NCBI GenBank assembly: GCA_946479895.1
Contig: CAMLHT010000103.1
Location: 1 to 12,707 of the forward strand
Source of the DNA: an uncultured Gemmatimonadota bacterium
GTDB taxonomy: Bacteria > Gemmatimonadota > Gemmatimonadetes > Gemmatimonadales > Gemmatimonadaceae
Length of the DNA stretch: 12,707 bases
Direction of reading: 5' to 3'
Shown here: positions 5,403 to 12,707 of the stretch, piece by piece
How positions within the stretch are numbered: the first letter of the stretch is position 1
How the letters are laid out: each line of letters opens with the position of its first letter
The notes under the pieces: model-generated
What the model saw: the letters and a program-made list of their open reading frames with translations, nothing else
Told to the model about the DNA's origin: nothing
Databases searched by the model: none
Position numbers and translations under genes: made by a program

Positions 5403-6992
5403 TCAGGGAAGGGCGCTGAAGGCGGGCGTCAGGCCCAGCCAGTGGAACCAAGTCGCGCCGGCGAGCAGCAGCAGCGCATAGCCAAGCGTGCACACGGCGA
5501 GGCCGTACACGAGGTTGTCGCGGGCGGAGTACTGGTTGGTGCCGAAGAGGATGACGTTGGGCTTGCCGCTGATCGGCAGGCCGACCACCCAGTCGATCGT
5601 GAACGCCGCCGGCAGCGCCAGGCTGACGGGCGACCAGCCGAGGCCGCGGGCGAGCAGGATGATCGCCGGCATCATGATGACGGTGCGCACGGTCTTCGAC
5701 GTCGAGAGCAGGTGGCTGTAGATCATCACCGCGAGCACGGCGGCGTAGGTCCAGCCGAAGCGGATGCCACCGAGATCGAACGCGCCGAAGAGCTTTTCGA
5801 CCGCCCACTTCGCCGCGCCCGTCGTCTCCAGCGTGAGCCCTCCCGCGTATGCCCCGGCGCTGAAGATCAGGAGGTGCCAGGGGATGTCGGTGTCGTCCCA
5901 GTCGAGCAGCCCGATGCGCGGCATGAGCGCGATGGATGCCCCGATCATCGCGGCGATCGCCGGCCCGGGCTCCACCCCGAACCATCGCTGGTGAAAGCGG
6001 TCGGTGGACCAGAGCGCGATCACGAGCCCGAAGATCGCGATCGCCTTCCACTCGGCCGCCGACATCCGGCCCATCGCCGCCTTCTCAGCCGCGACCTCCC
6101 CCATGCCTCCGGCAAGGCTCGGCTTCCGCTCGGCGGGAGTCAGCGGGAAGATGAATCGCGGGCCGAGCAGCCATGCGCCCGCGACGGTGAGAATCGCGAC
6201 CGGCGCCGCGGCGATGGCCCAGTCCGAGTAGAACACGCGGTGGCCGCCGAGGCTCTGGATGAAGCCGACGGCCATGACGTTCGCCGCGCTGCCGGTCATC
6301 ACGGTCGACGACAGGATGCTGATGCCGGCGAGGTTGAGCAGGAACAGGTTGCGGCCGAAATTCGTCGGGTGCTCGGCGGTCGATCCGTAGATCGCCGCCA
6401 TCGCTATCATCAGTGGAAGCGTGATGGCCGCGCGCGCGGCCGTCGCCGGAATCAGCGGCGCCAGCACGAGCTGGAGCACGACGAACGCGCCGAGGGCCCA
6501 GCCGGCGCTGCGCCCGAAGCGGAGCGCGAGCGTGAGCGCGAGGCGCTTGGCGAGCCGCGTCTTGATCAGCATGGCGCTTAGGATGAACGCCAGCAGGTTC
6601 AGCCAGATCACGTCGAGGCCGAACACGGCCATCACGCTCGTCGCGTCGGCCGCGCTGGAGAGGACGAGCAGCACCATGAGGACGAGCGACGTCACATGGG
6701 TGGGGATGGGCTCAGTCACCCACCAGATGAGGGCGAGCGCGAAGACGGCGGCGGCGCGCTGGCCGGGAACGGTGAGGCCGGCTGGGGTCGGGGCGAGAAA
6801 GAGCGCAACGAGGACGGCGATACCGAGCGGCAGGCCGACGACGCGCATGAGGCGGTCGGCGCGGCCTCGCGGCGGACGGTGCTTCGGTGACAGCGTGAAG
6901 CGGTCCATCCGGAGCAGCTCGGCGACCGACGTGGTGGGCACCTCGGCGGTGTACGTGGCCGGAGCGGTGGGGCCGGTTCGCGTCGTAGTCAC
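5403..6992 (-). CDS. SLC13/DASS-family anion permease
   Basis: About 529 residues and roughly 12 hydrophobic segments, typical of the divalent anion symporter family (sulfate, phosphate, dicarboxylates). The N-terminal landmark WWVTEPIP-x-xVTSL is diagnostic. Two inverted-repeat halves are visible. IPATAAR sits where family members often have IPSNTAR, and TSKT sits at the matching place in the second half. Paired substrate/ion loops follow as TGSAANVM and SGKPNVILFGTNQ. The usual Ser-Asn-Thr motifs are therefore altered, with a Lys in the second half, so ion coupling may differ from Na+-driven members. The chosen GTG (6992-6990) overlaps the stop of the CYTH gene as GTGA; another GTG at 7001 would add three residues, and neither has a strong ribosome-binding site. 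It is the last gene of the four-gene operon. Substrate is unproven; the porin neighbour favours an inorganic anion. Confidence 0.85.
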   Translation of the reverse strand: MTTTRTGPTAPATYTAEVPTTSVAELLRMDRFTLSPKHRPPRGRADRLMRVVGLPLGIAVLVALFLAPTPAGLTVPGQRAAAVFALALIWWVTEPIPTHVTSLVLMVLLVLSSAADATSVMAVFGLDVIWLNLLAFILSAMLIKTRLAKRLALTLALRFGRSAGWALGAFVVLQLVLAPLIPATAARAAITLPLMIAMAAIYGSTAEHPTNFGRNLFLLNLAGISILSSTVMTGSAANVMAVGFIQSLGGHRVFYSDWAIAAAPVAILTVAGAWLLGPRFIFPLTPAERKPSLAGGMGEVAAEKAAMGRMSAAEWKAIAIFGLVIALWSTDRFHQRWFGVEPGPAIAAMIGASIALMPRIGLLDWDDTDIPWHLLIFSAGAYAGGLTLETTGAAKWAVEKLFGAFDLGGIRFGWTYAAVLAVMIYSHLLSTSKTVRTVIMMPAIILLARGLGWSPVSLALPAAFTIDWVVGLPISGKPNVILFGTNQYSARDNLVYGLAVCTLGYALLLLAGATWFHWLGLTPAFSALP

Positions 6993-7462
6993 GTGACCCA
7001 CCGGCTGTATGGGTGAGCGATCAGGCTCGAGTTGAAGTACCGCGGGTCGGCCGAGACTTCGTCGCCGAGCCAGGGCGGACGCTCGAACTTCGCGTCCGGC
7101 TCCGGCAGCTCGATCTCGGCAATGAGGAGCCCGGCGTTGTCACCGGCGAAGTCGTCCACTTCCCAGACGCGATCGCCGTACGGGATCCGGTATCGCGTCT
7201 TCTCGATGATCGGCCGGAGACAGATCGAATCCAGAAGCGCGTCGGCATCGGCGAGCGGAATCGGGTACTCGTACTCGGCGCGCTCGAGGCCCGTGGTCAG
7301 GCCCTTGATGGTGAGGTAAGCCCGCTCTCCCGCGGTCCGCACGCGAACGACCCGGGCGGGGTCGGTGGACAGGTATCCCTGCCGGTACCGGACGCCCTGA
7401 CCCGGGTCGGGGCGCCACAGGTCGCGGCGGACGAGGAACTTTCTCTCGATCTCGCGACCCAT
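6989..7462 (-). CDS. CYTH-domain inorganic triphosphatase-like protein
   Basis: A 157-residue single-domain CYTH protein (triphosphate tunnel metalloenzyme). The metal-binding motif Glu-x-Glu-x-Lys is intact at residues 4-8 (EIERKFLV). Later tunnel strands are recognisable: RVVRVR, AYLTIKG, then GLER-x-EYEYPI, IIEKTRYRI, WEVDDFAG and LLIAEIELPEP. Small bacterial proteins of this form hydrolyse tripolyphosphate or, less often, other triphosphates using Mg2+ or Mn2+. They lack the C-terminal CHAD domain of YgiF-like relatives. The ATG at 7462 is favoured because the EIERK motif follows at once; a GTG at 7480 would make the G-run coding. The ribosome-binding region is a run of nine G, seven bases before ATG. 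Its gene starts 20 bases after the porin stop and overlaps the permease start. Confidence 0.92.
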   Translation of the reverse strand: MGREIERKFLVRRDLWRPDPGQGVRYRQGYLSTDPARVVRVRTAGERAYLTIKGLTTGLERAEYEYPIPLADADALLDSICLRPIIEKTRYRIPYGDRVWEVDDFAGDNAGLLIAEIELPEPDAKFERPPWLGDEVSADPRYFNSSLIAHPYSRWVT

Positions 7463-7469
7463 GGCGTTT

Positions 7470-7478
7470 CCCCCCCCC
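7470..7478 (-). promoter_or_regulatory. G9 homopolymer as ribosome-binding region
   Basis: Nine C on the plus strand read as nine G in the transcript, seven bases before the CYTH ATG at 7462, in the 20-base gap after the porin stop codon. No other Shine-Dalgarno candidate is present, so the tract probably serves this purpose. Homopolymers of this length are prone to slipped-strand changes, which would alter the length and spacing of the site. Confidence 0.5.
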
Positions 7479-7482
7479 ACGC

Positions 7483-8748
7483 TCAGAAGGCGAGCGCGAA
7501 GCGCGTCTGGATGATGGTGAACGACCCGCCGTTCAGCAGCGGCGCGATGCCGAGGTCGGCCTTCGCGTTGTCGTCATTCAGCACGTGTACGTAATTCAGC
7601 ATCCACTTGAAATTCGGGTTGATGTGCCAGTTCAGCCCGAAGGTGTAGTTCGTCGCGCGGCCGCCCCGCAGGTTGATGTCCGGCCGCGGGTCGTTCAGGT
7701 CGAGCGTGCTCCAGCGAGCCGCGACTTCCCAGGCGCCGATCTTCGGGGAGTTCGGGATGACGCGATCGTACTCCGCCTCGGACATGAGATACGGCCGGTG
7801 CTCGCCGGTGATGAACCAGCTGGCCATCGCGTAGCCGCCGTCCACCTCGATGTGCGGAAGCACGCCCAGGCGGTAGATGCCGACGCGGGTGTACTCGCCC
7901 TGGAGGGTGAGCGGGCCGTACGTGCTGGTCATCTCGGCGTTGTACGACTGGGTGTAGTCGACGCTGCGGATCTTGCCGGTGCTGATGAAGCGCGTCTTGG
8001 AGATCCAGGACTCGGGGCGAGCGCGGAAGCGCACCGTGTTGGTGTCGGCGCCGATCGCGGCGTCGGGCGTCCGGCGCTCGATGGCGCCGCCGATGTGGAA
8101 GAGCTTCCCGTCCTCGTTGATCGGGGCGACGACGGCGCGGCCCACGTAGGCGTGGGCTTCACCGCGGCCCGACTCGTCGGGCGTGCCGGCTTCCTGGCCG
8201 AAGACGCCGCCGGCCACGAACCACCAGTTGCCGTGCGTCGCGGCGCCAAGGCCCATGCGGCGGTCGGGCGACATGTTGTCGATGTACGACCGCTCCGTGA
8301 ACGTGATGTACTTGGACGACGTGATGGTCTCGAGGCTGAAAGGCTCGCGGAACTGGCCCGCCCGGACGAGCGTGTTGCGGAACCCGATGTAGCCGATCCA
8401 GGCGTCCTTCATCTCGACGGCGTTGTCGGCGAAGTCCACGTCGATCTCGCCGTGCCAGTCGCGGAACATCGTCGCCTTCCATCCCAGGCGCGCGCGGCGG
8501 ACGTCGGTGCCGCTGCCGAGGCGGTTGGTGCCGCCGCGATAGAAGGCGGCGTCGATCTGCACGCGCCCGTCGAGCGTGTACTCGAAGGCGCTGTCGGCGC
8601 TGCGGAAGACGAGGTAGCCGCCGCGATATCCGGACGGCAAGCTCACTTCCGGCACCTGGGCCCTCGCCGTGGCGCAGAAGGCCGTAAGCATCACCGCGGC
8701 GAGCAGCATCGTGCCGAGCCGCGAGGCGAACCTGACGGTGGTTACCAT
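7483..8748 (-). CDS. Phosphate-selective porin (OprO/OprP family)
   Basis: A 421-residue outer-membrane beta-barrel porin. A Sec signal peptide occupies residues 1-30 (hydrophobic core LLAAVMLTAF, cleavage after ARA), and the mature protein starts at Gln31. The family is recognised from the N-terminal half of the barrel, notably HGEIDVDFAD, MKDAWIGY, and the very characteristic AGQFREPFSLE followed by TSSKYITF-x-ERS. The chain ends in Phe after alternating hydrophobic residues (FALAF), the usual signal for outer-membrane insertion. OprP prefers orthophosphate and OprO pyro- or polyphosphate; which applies cannot be decided from the sequence. The ATG at 8748 has GGAAG and GAGGG just upstream and overlaps the stop of the preceding CYTH-like gene by seven bases. 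No Pho box was found upstream of the operon. Confidence 0.92.
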   Translation of the reverse strand: MVTTVRFASRLGTMLLAAVMLTAFCATARAQVPEVSLPSGYRGGYLVFRSADSAFEYTLDGRVQIDAAFYRGGTNRLGSGTDVRRARLGWKATMFRDWHGEIDVDFADNAVEMKDAWIGYIGFRNTLVRAGQFREPFSLETITSSKYITFTERSYIDNMSPDRRMGLGAATHGNWWFVAGGVFGQEAGTPDESGRGEAHAYVGRAVVAPINEDGKLFHIGGAIERRTPDAAIGADTNTVRFRARPESWISKTRFISTGKIRSVDYTQSYNAEMTSTYGPLTLQGEYTRVGIYRLGVLPHIEVDGGYAMASWFITGEHRPYLMSEAEYDRVIPNSPKIGAWEVAARWSTLDLNDPRPDINLRGGRATNYTFGLNWHINPNFKWMLNYVHVLNDDNAKADLGIAPLLNGGSFTIIQTRFALAF

Positions 8749-9401
8749 ATACCCTCTTCCGCCCGGAGGGCGGGGTTGGATGTGAATCCGGTGATCTGCT
8801 TCAACGCGGCGGGATAGCTGACGTTCGGGCGCGGCCCGATGCCGAGGTGATCCACGGCGGCCAGGAGGTGCCCGACGTCGGCGTCCTCGATGGCGAGCGT
8901 GGTCCAGCGCTCGGAGCCGACGTCGAGGACGGCGACTTCGGCCATGCACCCCTCGACGACGTGACGCTCACGGCGCTTGAGGAGATGGACGACCCGGAGC
9001 GTGGCGACCGGCTCGATGACGTCGCGAAGGAATTCCTCCACGGTCGCATGGCGCGGCACCACGATGGGCGCCGGGATGCCAAGCGCCTCGCAGGCGGCGT
9101 GAACCGACGATCCCTCGATCGGGAACGGCGTCACGAGCGTGGGGCGCCAGCGCTCCAGTCCTTGCTCGGAGGCTTCCAACTCCTTTATCTCGAGCCTCCC
9201 GTCGCGGATCTTGACGTTGTGCGGCGTCGCGAGCGACAGGATGTAGGTCTCGTCCGTCGGGCGCATCTGGGCCACGCCGTCGGAGAAGCGGTCGCGCAGG
9301 GAGCGCGGCAAGCCCTCGGAAAAGAAGGTCCGCCATTCCCAGCGCGGCACCACCGCGGGAACCGTTACGTCCTCGGGGATTGGCCAGGTGCCGTTGCGCA
9401 T
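8742..9401 (-). CDS. Divergent CYTH/VTC-like phosphate-tunnel protein
   Basis: A 219-residue soluble protein that appears to be a distant member of the CYTH/VTC superfamily. Shared features with the small CYTH protein encoded downstream are a basic strand pair, NVKIRDGRLEIKEL (62-75), followed by GLERW (81-85). In the CYTH protein the equivalent is RVRVR, LTIKG and GLER. A second basic strand, LLKRRERHVVEG (140-151), precedes AEVAVLDV (154-161). The N-terminal Glu-x-Glu-x-Lys motif is not intact: RWEWRTFF (20-27) keeps one Glu and replaces the Lys by Arg or Thr. Catalysis may therefore be altered, and a phosphate-binding or sensing role is possible. The ATG at 9401 has GGGAGG upstream; an extended frame to 9509 has none. 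It is the first gene of the operon. The fold assignment is by eye. Confidence 0.7.
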   Translation of the reverse strand: MRNGTWPIPEDVTVPAVVPRWEWRTFFSEGLPRSLRDRFSDGVAQMRPTDETYILSLATPHNVKIRDGRLEIKELEASEQGLERWRPTLVTPFPIEGSSVHAACEALGIPAPIVVPRHATVEEFLRDVIEPVATLRVVHLLKRRERHVVEGCMAEVAVLDVGSERWTTLAIEDADVGHLLAAVDHLGIGPRPNVSYPAALKQITGFTSNPALRAEEGIW

Positions 9402-9594
9402 ATCGTGCCCTCCCGCCGCTGCGTCATGGCTCCACCATCGGCCTCCGGAGCGGACGAGGCAGTAGGGGGAAGCCCATCGCCGCGTCCGAAGAAGCTGGCA
9501 GTGGGGCAAAACCTGACTGCCGTGGCAGCATCCACCGACAGCCGCCCCGCGATTCAGCCCGCATCGTTCTCGTGAACTTCAGCGCGGAGCAGCG
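9402..9594. promoter_or_regulatory. Divergent intergenic region between phosphate operon and ABC pair
   Basis: These 193 bases must hold the promoter of the four-gene minus-strand operon and that of the ABC pair. Ribosome-binding sites are visible at both ends (GGGAGG on the minus strand near 9410; GGAG five bases before the ATG at 9595). Three short complementary elements occur in the middle: GGCAG (9497-9501), CTGCC (9517-9521) and GGCAG (9524-9528). I found no clear -35/-10 pair and no pair of direct repeats like a PhoB box. Confidence 0.45.
9497..9528. repeat. Operator-like GGCAG/CTGCC triad
   Basis: GGCAGT (9497-9502) and ACTGCC (9516-9521) form a 6-base inverted repeat with a 13-base gap. 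The CTGCC then forms a second, tighter dyad with GGCAG (9524-9528) across two bases. Overlapping dyads in a divergent promoter region are a common layout for a dimeric repressor or activator site. No regulator is known to match, and the elements are short. Confidence 0.3.
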
Positions 9595-10344
<750 letters not shown>

Positions 10345-10346
10345 CC

Positions 10347-12707
10347 ATGCGCACCCTGCAGCGGAAACTCGCGCGGGAGCTCTGGGGCCACCGGATCCAG
10401 GTCGGCTCGATCGCGCTCGTGATGGGTTGCGGCATCATGACGGTGATGGGCCTGCGCAGCACGCTCACGTCCATCCGCGCCGCGCGGGACGGCTACTACG
10501 AGAGCCACCGCCTCGCCGACGTCTTCGCGCCGTTGCGCCGCGCCCCGCTCGCGGTGGCCGCGCGCGTCGCTGCCGTGCCGGGCGTGAGCGCGATCGAGAC
10601 GCGCATCGTCAAGGACGTGAAGCTCGACGTCCCCGGGCTGTCGGAGCCGGCGATCGGCCACGTGGTATCGGTGCCCGACCAGCGGCGGCCGATGCTGAAC
10701 GAGCTTCACCTGCGGCAGGGGCGGTGGATCACGCCGGGACGCAGCTCCGAGATCATGCTCAGCGAAGGATTCGCGCTCGCCAACGGCCTCGGGCCGGGGG
10801 ACAGCGTCGCGGCGGTGATCAACGGCCGGTGGCAGCGGCTGCACATCGCCGGGATCGCGATCTCGCCGGAGTTCGTCGTGGAGTTCGGGGCGGGACTCTT
10901 CGCCGACCAGAAGCGCTACGGCGTGGTGTGGGCGAACGCGGCGATGCTCGAGACGGCGTTCGACATGAAGGACGCCTTCAACGACGTCGCCATCCGCCTG
11001 GCGCCGGGGGCGCGGGAGCGGGCGGTGATCGCGGGCGTGGACGCCGTGCTGCGTCCGTGGGGCGGGCTGGGCGCCTTCGGGCGCGCCGACCAGCCGGCGG
11101 CGCGCGCGCTGGAAGACGAGTTCAAGCAGCTCGAGACCAACGCGACGCTGTTCCCCCTCTTCTTCCTGTTCGTCGCGGCGTACCTGCTCAACGTGATCCT
11201 GTCACGGCTGGTCTCGTCGCAGCGCGACGAGATCGCGGCCCTCAAGGCATTCGGGTTCTCGGATCGCGAGATCGGGATGCACTACCTGGGGTTCGGCCTG
11301 GCGACGGTAGTCATCGGCTCGATCGCCGGCATCCCGCTCGGCCTCTGGATGGGCTCGAGCTTCACCGGCCTCTATGCGGACTATTTCCGCTTTCCGGTGA
11401 TGCCGTCGGCGGTGGACTGGGGCTCGGCCGCGTTCGCGGTCCTGCTGAGCGGAGGGTTCGCGCTCGCCGGCGCGTTCGGCGGCGTGCGGCGCGTGATGCG
11501 CCTGCCGCCGGCGGAGGCGCTGCGCCCAGAGTCTCCGGGCAAGTTCCGCCCGCTGCTCATCGAGCGGCTCGGCGTGGGACACCGGGTTTCGCCGGGGATG
11601 CGCATGGTGCTTCGCAACCTGGAGCGGCGGCCGCTGCGCACCGCGGCCACCATCCTCGGCGTAGGGCTGGCCGTCGCGCTGCTCGCCGCCGGCCGCTTTC
11701 CCTTCGACTCCTTCGACGAGCTGCGCGAGGTGGAGTTCACGCTTGCCCAGCGCTACGACGCCGTGGCCGTGTTCGCCGGCGAGCGGGAGGCCACCGCCGG
11801 CCGCGACCTCGAGCATCTCGGCGGAGTCATGCTCGCAGAGCCGTTCCGGACCACGAGCGTGCGAATCCGCCGCGGGGGAGTGACGCGCACGGTTCCCGTC
11901 ACCGGCATGGAGATCCCGAACCGGCTCTACCGGCTGGTGGACGTCAGCCGCGCCGTGCACACGCCCCCGTCCACCGGCGCGGCGATCACGGTCGGCCTCG
12001 CTCGGGCGCTGGGCGTCGAGGTCGGAGACACGCTGACGCTCGAGCTGCTCGAGCAGGGCGGCGTGGAGCGGCGGGTCACGATCGTCGGCGCGTTCGATCC
12101 GATGATCGGCCAGGGCCTGTTCATGTCACGGGCGGGGCTGAACGACCTGCTGCGGGAGGCCGACCTCGCAACGGGGGCGTACCTGACGTTCGAGCCGGGC
12201 CGCGAGCGGATCGCCTTCGACGAGCTGAAGGAAGCGCCGGCGGTGGCCGGCGCGGTGTCGCGGGCCGCGACCATCCAGAACATCGACGAGCAGATGGAGG
12301 AGAGCACCGTCTACATCCTCACGCTCATCATCACGTCGGCGTGCCTCATCGCCGTGGGCGTCGTGTACAACAGCGCCCGCATCGCGCTCTCGGAGCGCGG
12401 CCGCGAGCTCGCCAGCCTCCGCGTGCTCGGCTTCACCACCAACGAGGTGGCGACGATGCTCCTCGGGGAGCAGGCGGCGGTGCTGCTGCTCGCGCTCCCC
12501 GTCGGCCTCGGCATCGGCGCGCTGTTCAGCTACGCGCTCGTCCAGGGGTTCGAGACCGAGCGTTTCCACTTTCCGTTCGTCCTCACGCTGCGCAGTCAGC
12601 TGTTCGCGATGGGCGTGGTGACGCTGGCCGCCATCCTCGCCTCGCTCGTCGTGCGGGGCCGGGTGGGGCGGCTCAACCTCGTTTCCGCCCTGAGAACCAG
12701 GGAGTGA
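10347..12707 (+). CDS. FtsX-like ABC permease with two FtsX modules
   Basis: A 786-residue permease that ends exactly at the window end (TGA 12705-12707). About eight membrane helices are visible, arranged as two copies of a 1+3 module. Helix 1 (20-36) is followed by a large extracytoplasmic domain and helices at about 267-287, 313-335 and 360-380. Helix 5 (432-449) is followed by a second extracytoplasmic domain and helices at about 655-675, 710-731 and 751-770. FtsX-type signatures occur after the second helix of each module: DEIAALKAFGFSDREIG, and GRELASLRVLGFTTNEV. This is the YbbP-like two-module form, roughly twice the size of LolC or MacB's single module. The start at 10347 lies two bases after the ATPase stop; no strong ribosome-binding site is seen, so translation is probably coupled. 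A periplasmic adaptor may lie downstream, outside the window. Confidence 0.93.
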   Translation: MRTLQRKLARELWGHRIQVGSIALVMGCGIMTVMGLRSTLTSIRAARDGYYESHRLADVFAPLRRAPLAVAARVAAVPGVSAIETRIVKDVKLDVPGLSEPAIGHVVSVPDQRRPMLNELHLRQGRWITPGRSSEIMLSEGFALANGLGPGDSVAAVINGRWQRLHIAGIAISPEFVVEFGAGLFADQKRYGVVWANAAMLETAFDMKDAFNDVAIRLAPGARERAVIAGVDAVLRPWGGLGAFGRADQPAARALEDEFKQLETNATLFPLFFLFVAAYLLNVILSRLVSSQRDEIAALKAFGFSDREIGMHYLGFGLATVVIGSIAGIPLGLWMGSSFTGLYADYFRFPVMPSAVDWGSAAFAVLLSGGFALAGAFGGVRRVMRLPPAEALRPESPGKFRPLLIERLGVGHRVSPGMRMVLRNLERRPLRTAATILGVGLAVALLAAGRFPFDSFDELREVEFTLAQRYDAVAVFAGEREATAGRDLEHLGGVMLAEPFRTTSVRIRRGGVTRTVPVTGMEIPNRLYRLVDVSRAVHTPPSTGAAITVGLARALGVEVGDTLTLELLEQGGVERRVTIVGAFDPMIGQGLFMSRAGLNDLLREADLATGAYLTFEPGRERIAFDELKEAPAVAGAVSRAATIQNIDEQMEESTVYILTLIITSACLIAVGVVYNSARIALSERGRELASLRVLGFTTNEVATMLLGEQAAVLLLALPVGLGIGALFSYALVQGFETERFHFPFVLTLRSQLFAMGVVTLAAILASLVVRGRVGRLNLVSALRTRE

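Noticed and set aside
5442..6581. A 379-codon plus-strand open frame opposite the permease gene.
   Set aside because: Its translation is highly charged (Arg, Glu, Asp, His), the usual mirror of a hydrophobic membrane protein in GC-rich DNA.
7585..8817. A 410-codon plus-strand open frame opposite the porin gene.
   Set aside because: It is antisense to a porin with a signal peptide and family motifs, and its translation is Val/Ala/Arg-rich low complexity with no recognisable domain.
9402..9594. A PhoB box upstream of the phosphate-type operon.
   Set aside because: I looked for 11-base-spaced direct repeats related to CTGTCAT on both strands and found none, so phosphate control is not supported by a visible site.

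Overview
The window is a G+C-rich (about two thirds by eye), gene-dense stretch of a bacterial chromosome. The organism is very likely Gram-negative with an outer membrane. The evidence is a porin with a signal peptide and a C-terminal phenylalanine, a lipobox lipoprotein, and a MacB/YbbP-type ABC export pair. The sigma factor is of the short RpoD/SigA form (no region 1.1) seen in Bacteroidota, Gemmatimonadota and related phyla. With the high G+C this suggests something like Gemmatimonadota or another high-GC soil or groundwater lineage, but that is an inference. I see no tRNA, rRNA, CRISPR array, insertion sequence or integrase. No intergenic stretch exceeds 300 bases.

Left part (1-4250), a stress and envelope module. 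Two paralogous 218-residue triple-BON proteins, both on the minus strand (142-798 and 3590-4246), bracket a tight plus-strand operon. That operon encodes a tandem universal stress protein (1007-1996), a membrane protein made of two DUF4389 units (2019-2705), a 104-residue lipoprotein (2710-3024) and a 55-residue single-pass membrane microprotein (3021-3188). A 118-residue hypothetical (3173-3529, minus) follows the second BON gene and overlaps the microprotein gene tail to tail.

Middle (4250-9401). A short primary-type sigma-70 factor (4524-5399) runs tail to tail, with a 3-base gap, into a compact four-gene minus-strand operon. In transcription order this encodes a divergent CYTH/VTC-like protein (9401-8742), a phosphate-selective porin of the OprO/OprP type (8748-7483), a canonical CYTH triphosphatase (7462-6989) and an SLC13/DASS-type anion permease (6992-5403). 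Two genes for triphosphate- or polyphosphate-binding folds, a phosphate or polyphosphate porin and an anion permease joined by overlaps look like a phosphate/polyphosphate acquisition and processing unit. This is the most interesting part of the window. A run of nine G residues forms the ribosome-binding region of the CYTH triphosphatase gene.

Right part (9402-12707). A 193-base divergent intergenic region separates that operon from a plus-strand ABC pair: a LolD/MacB-class ATPase (9595-10344) and, 2 bases later, an eight-helix two-module FtsX-like permease (10347-12707) whose stop codon is the last base of the window. A periplasmic adaptor may follow outside the window.
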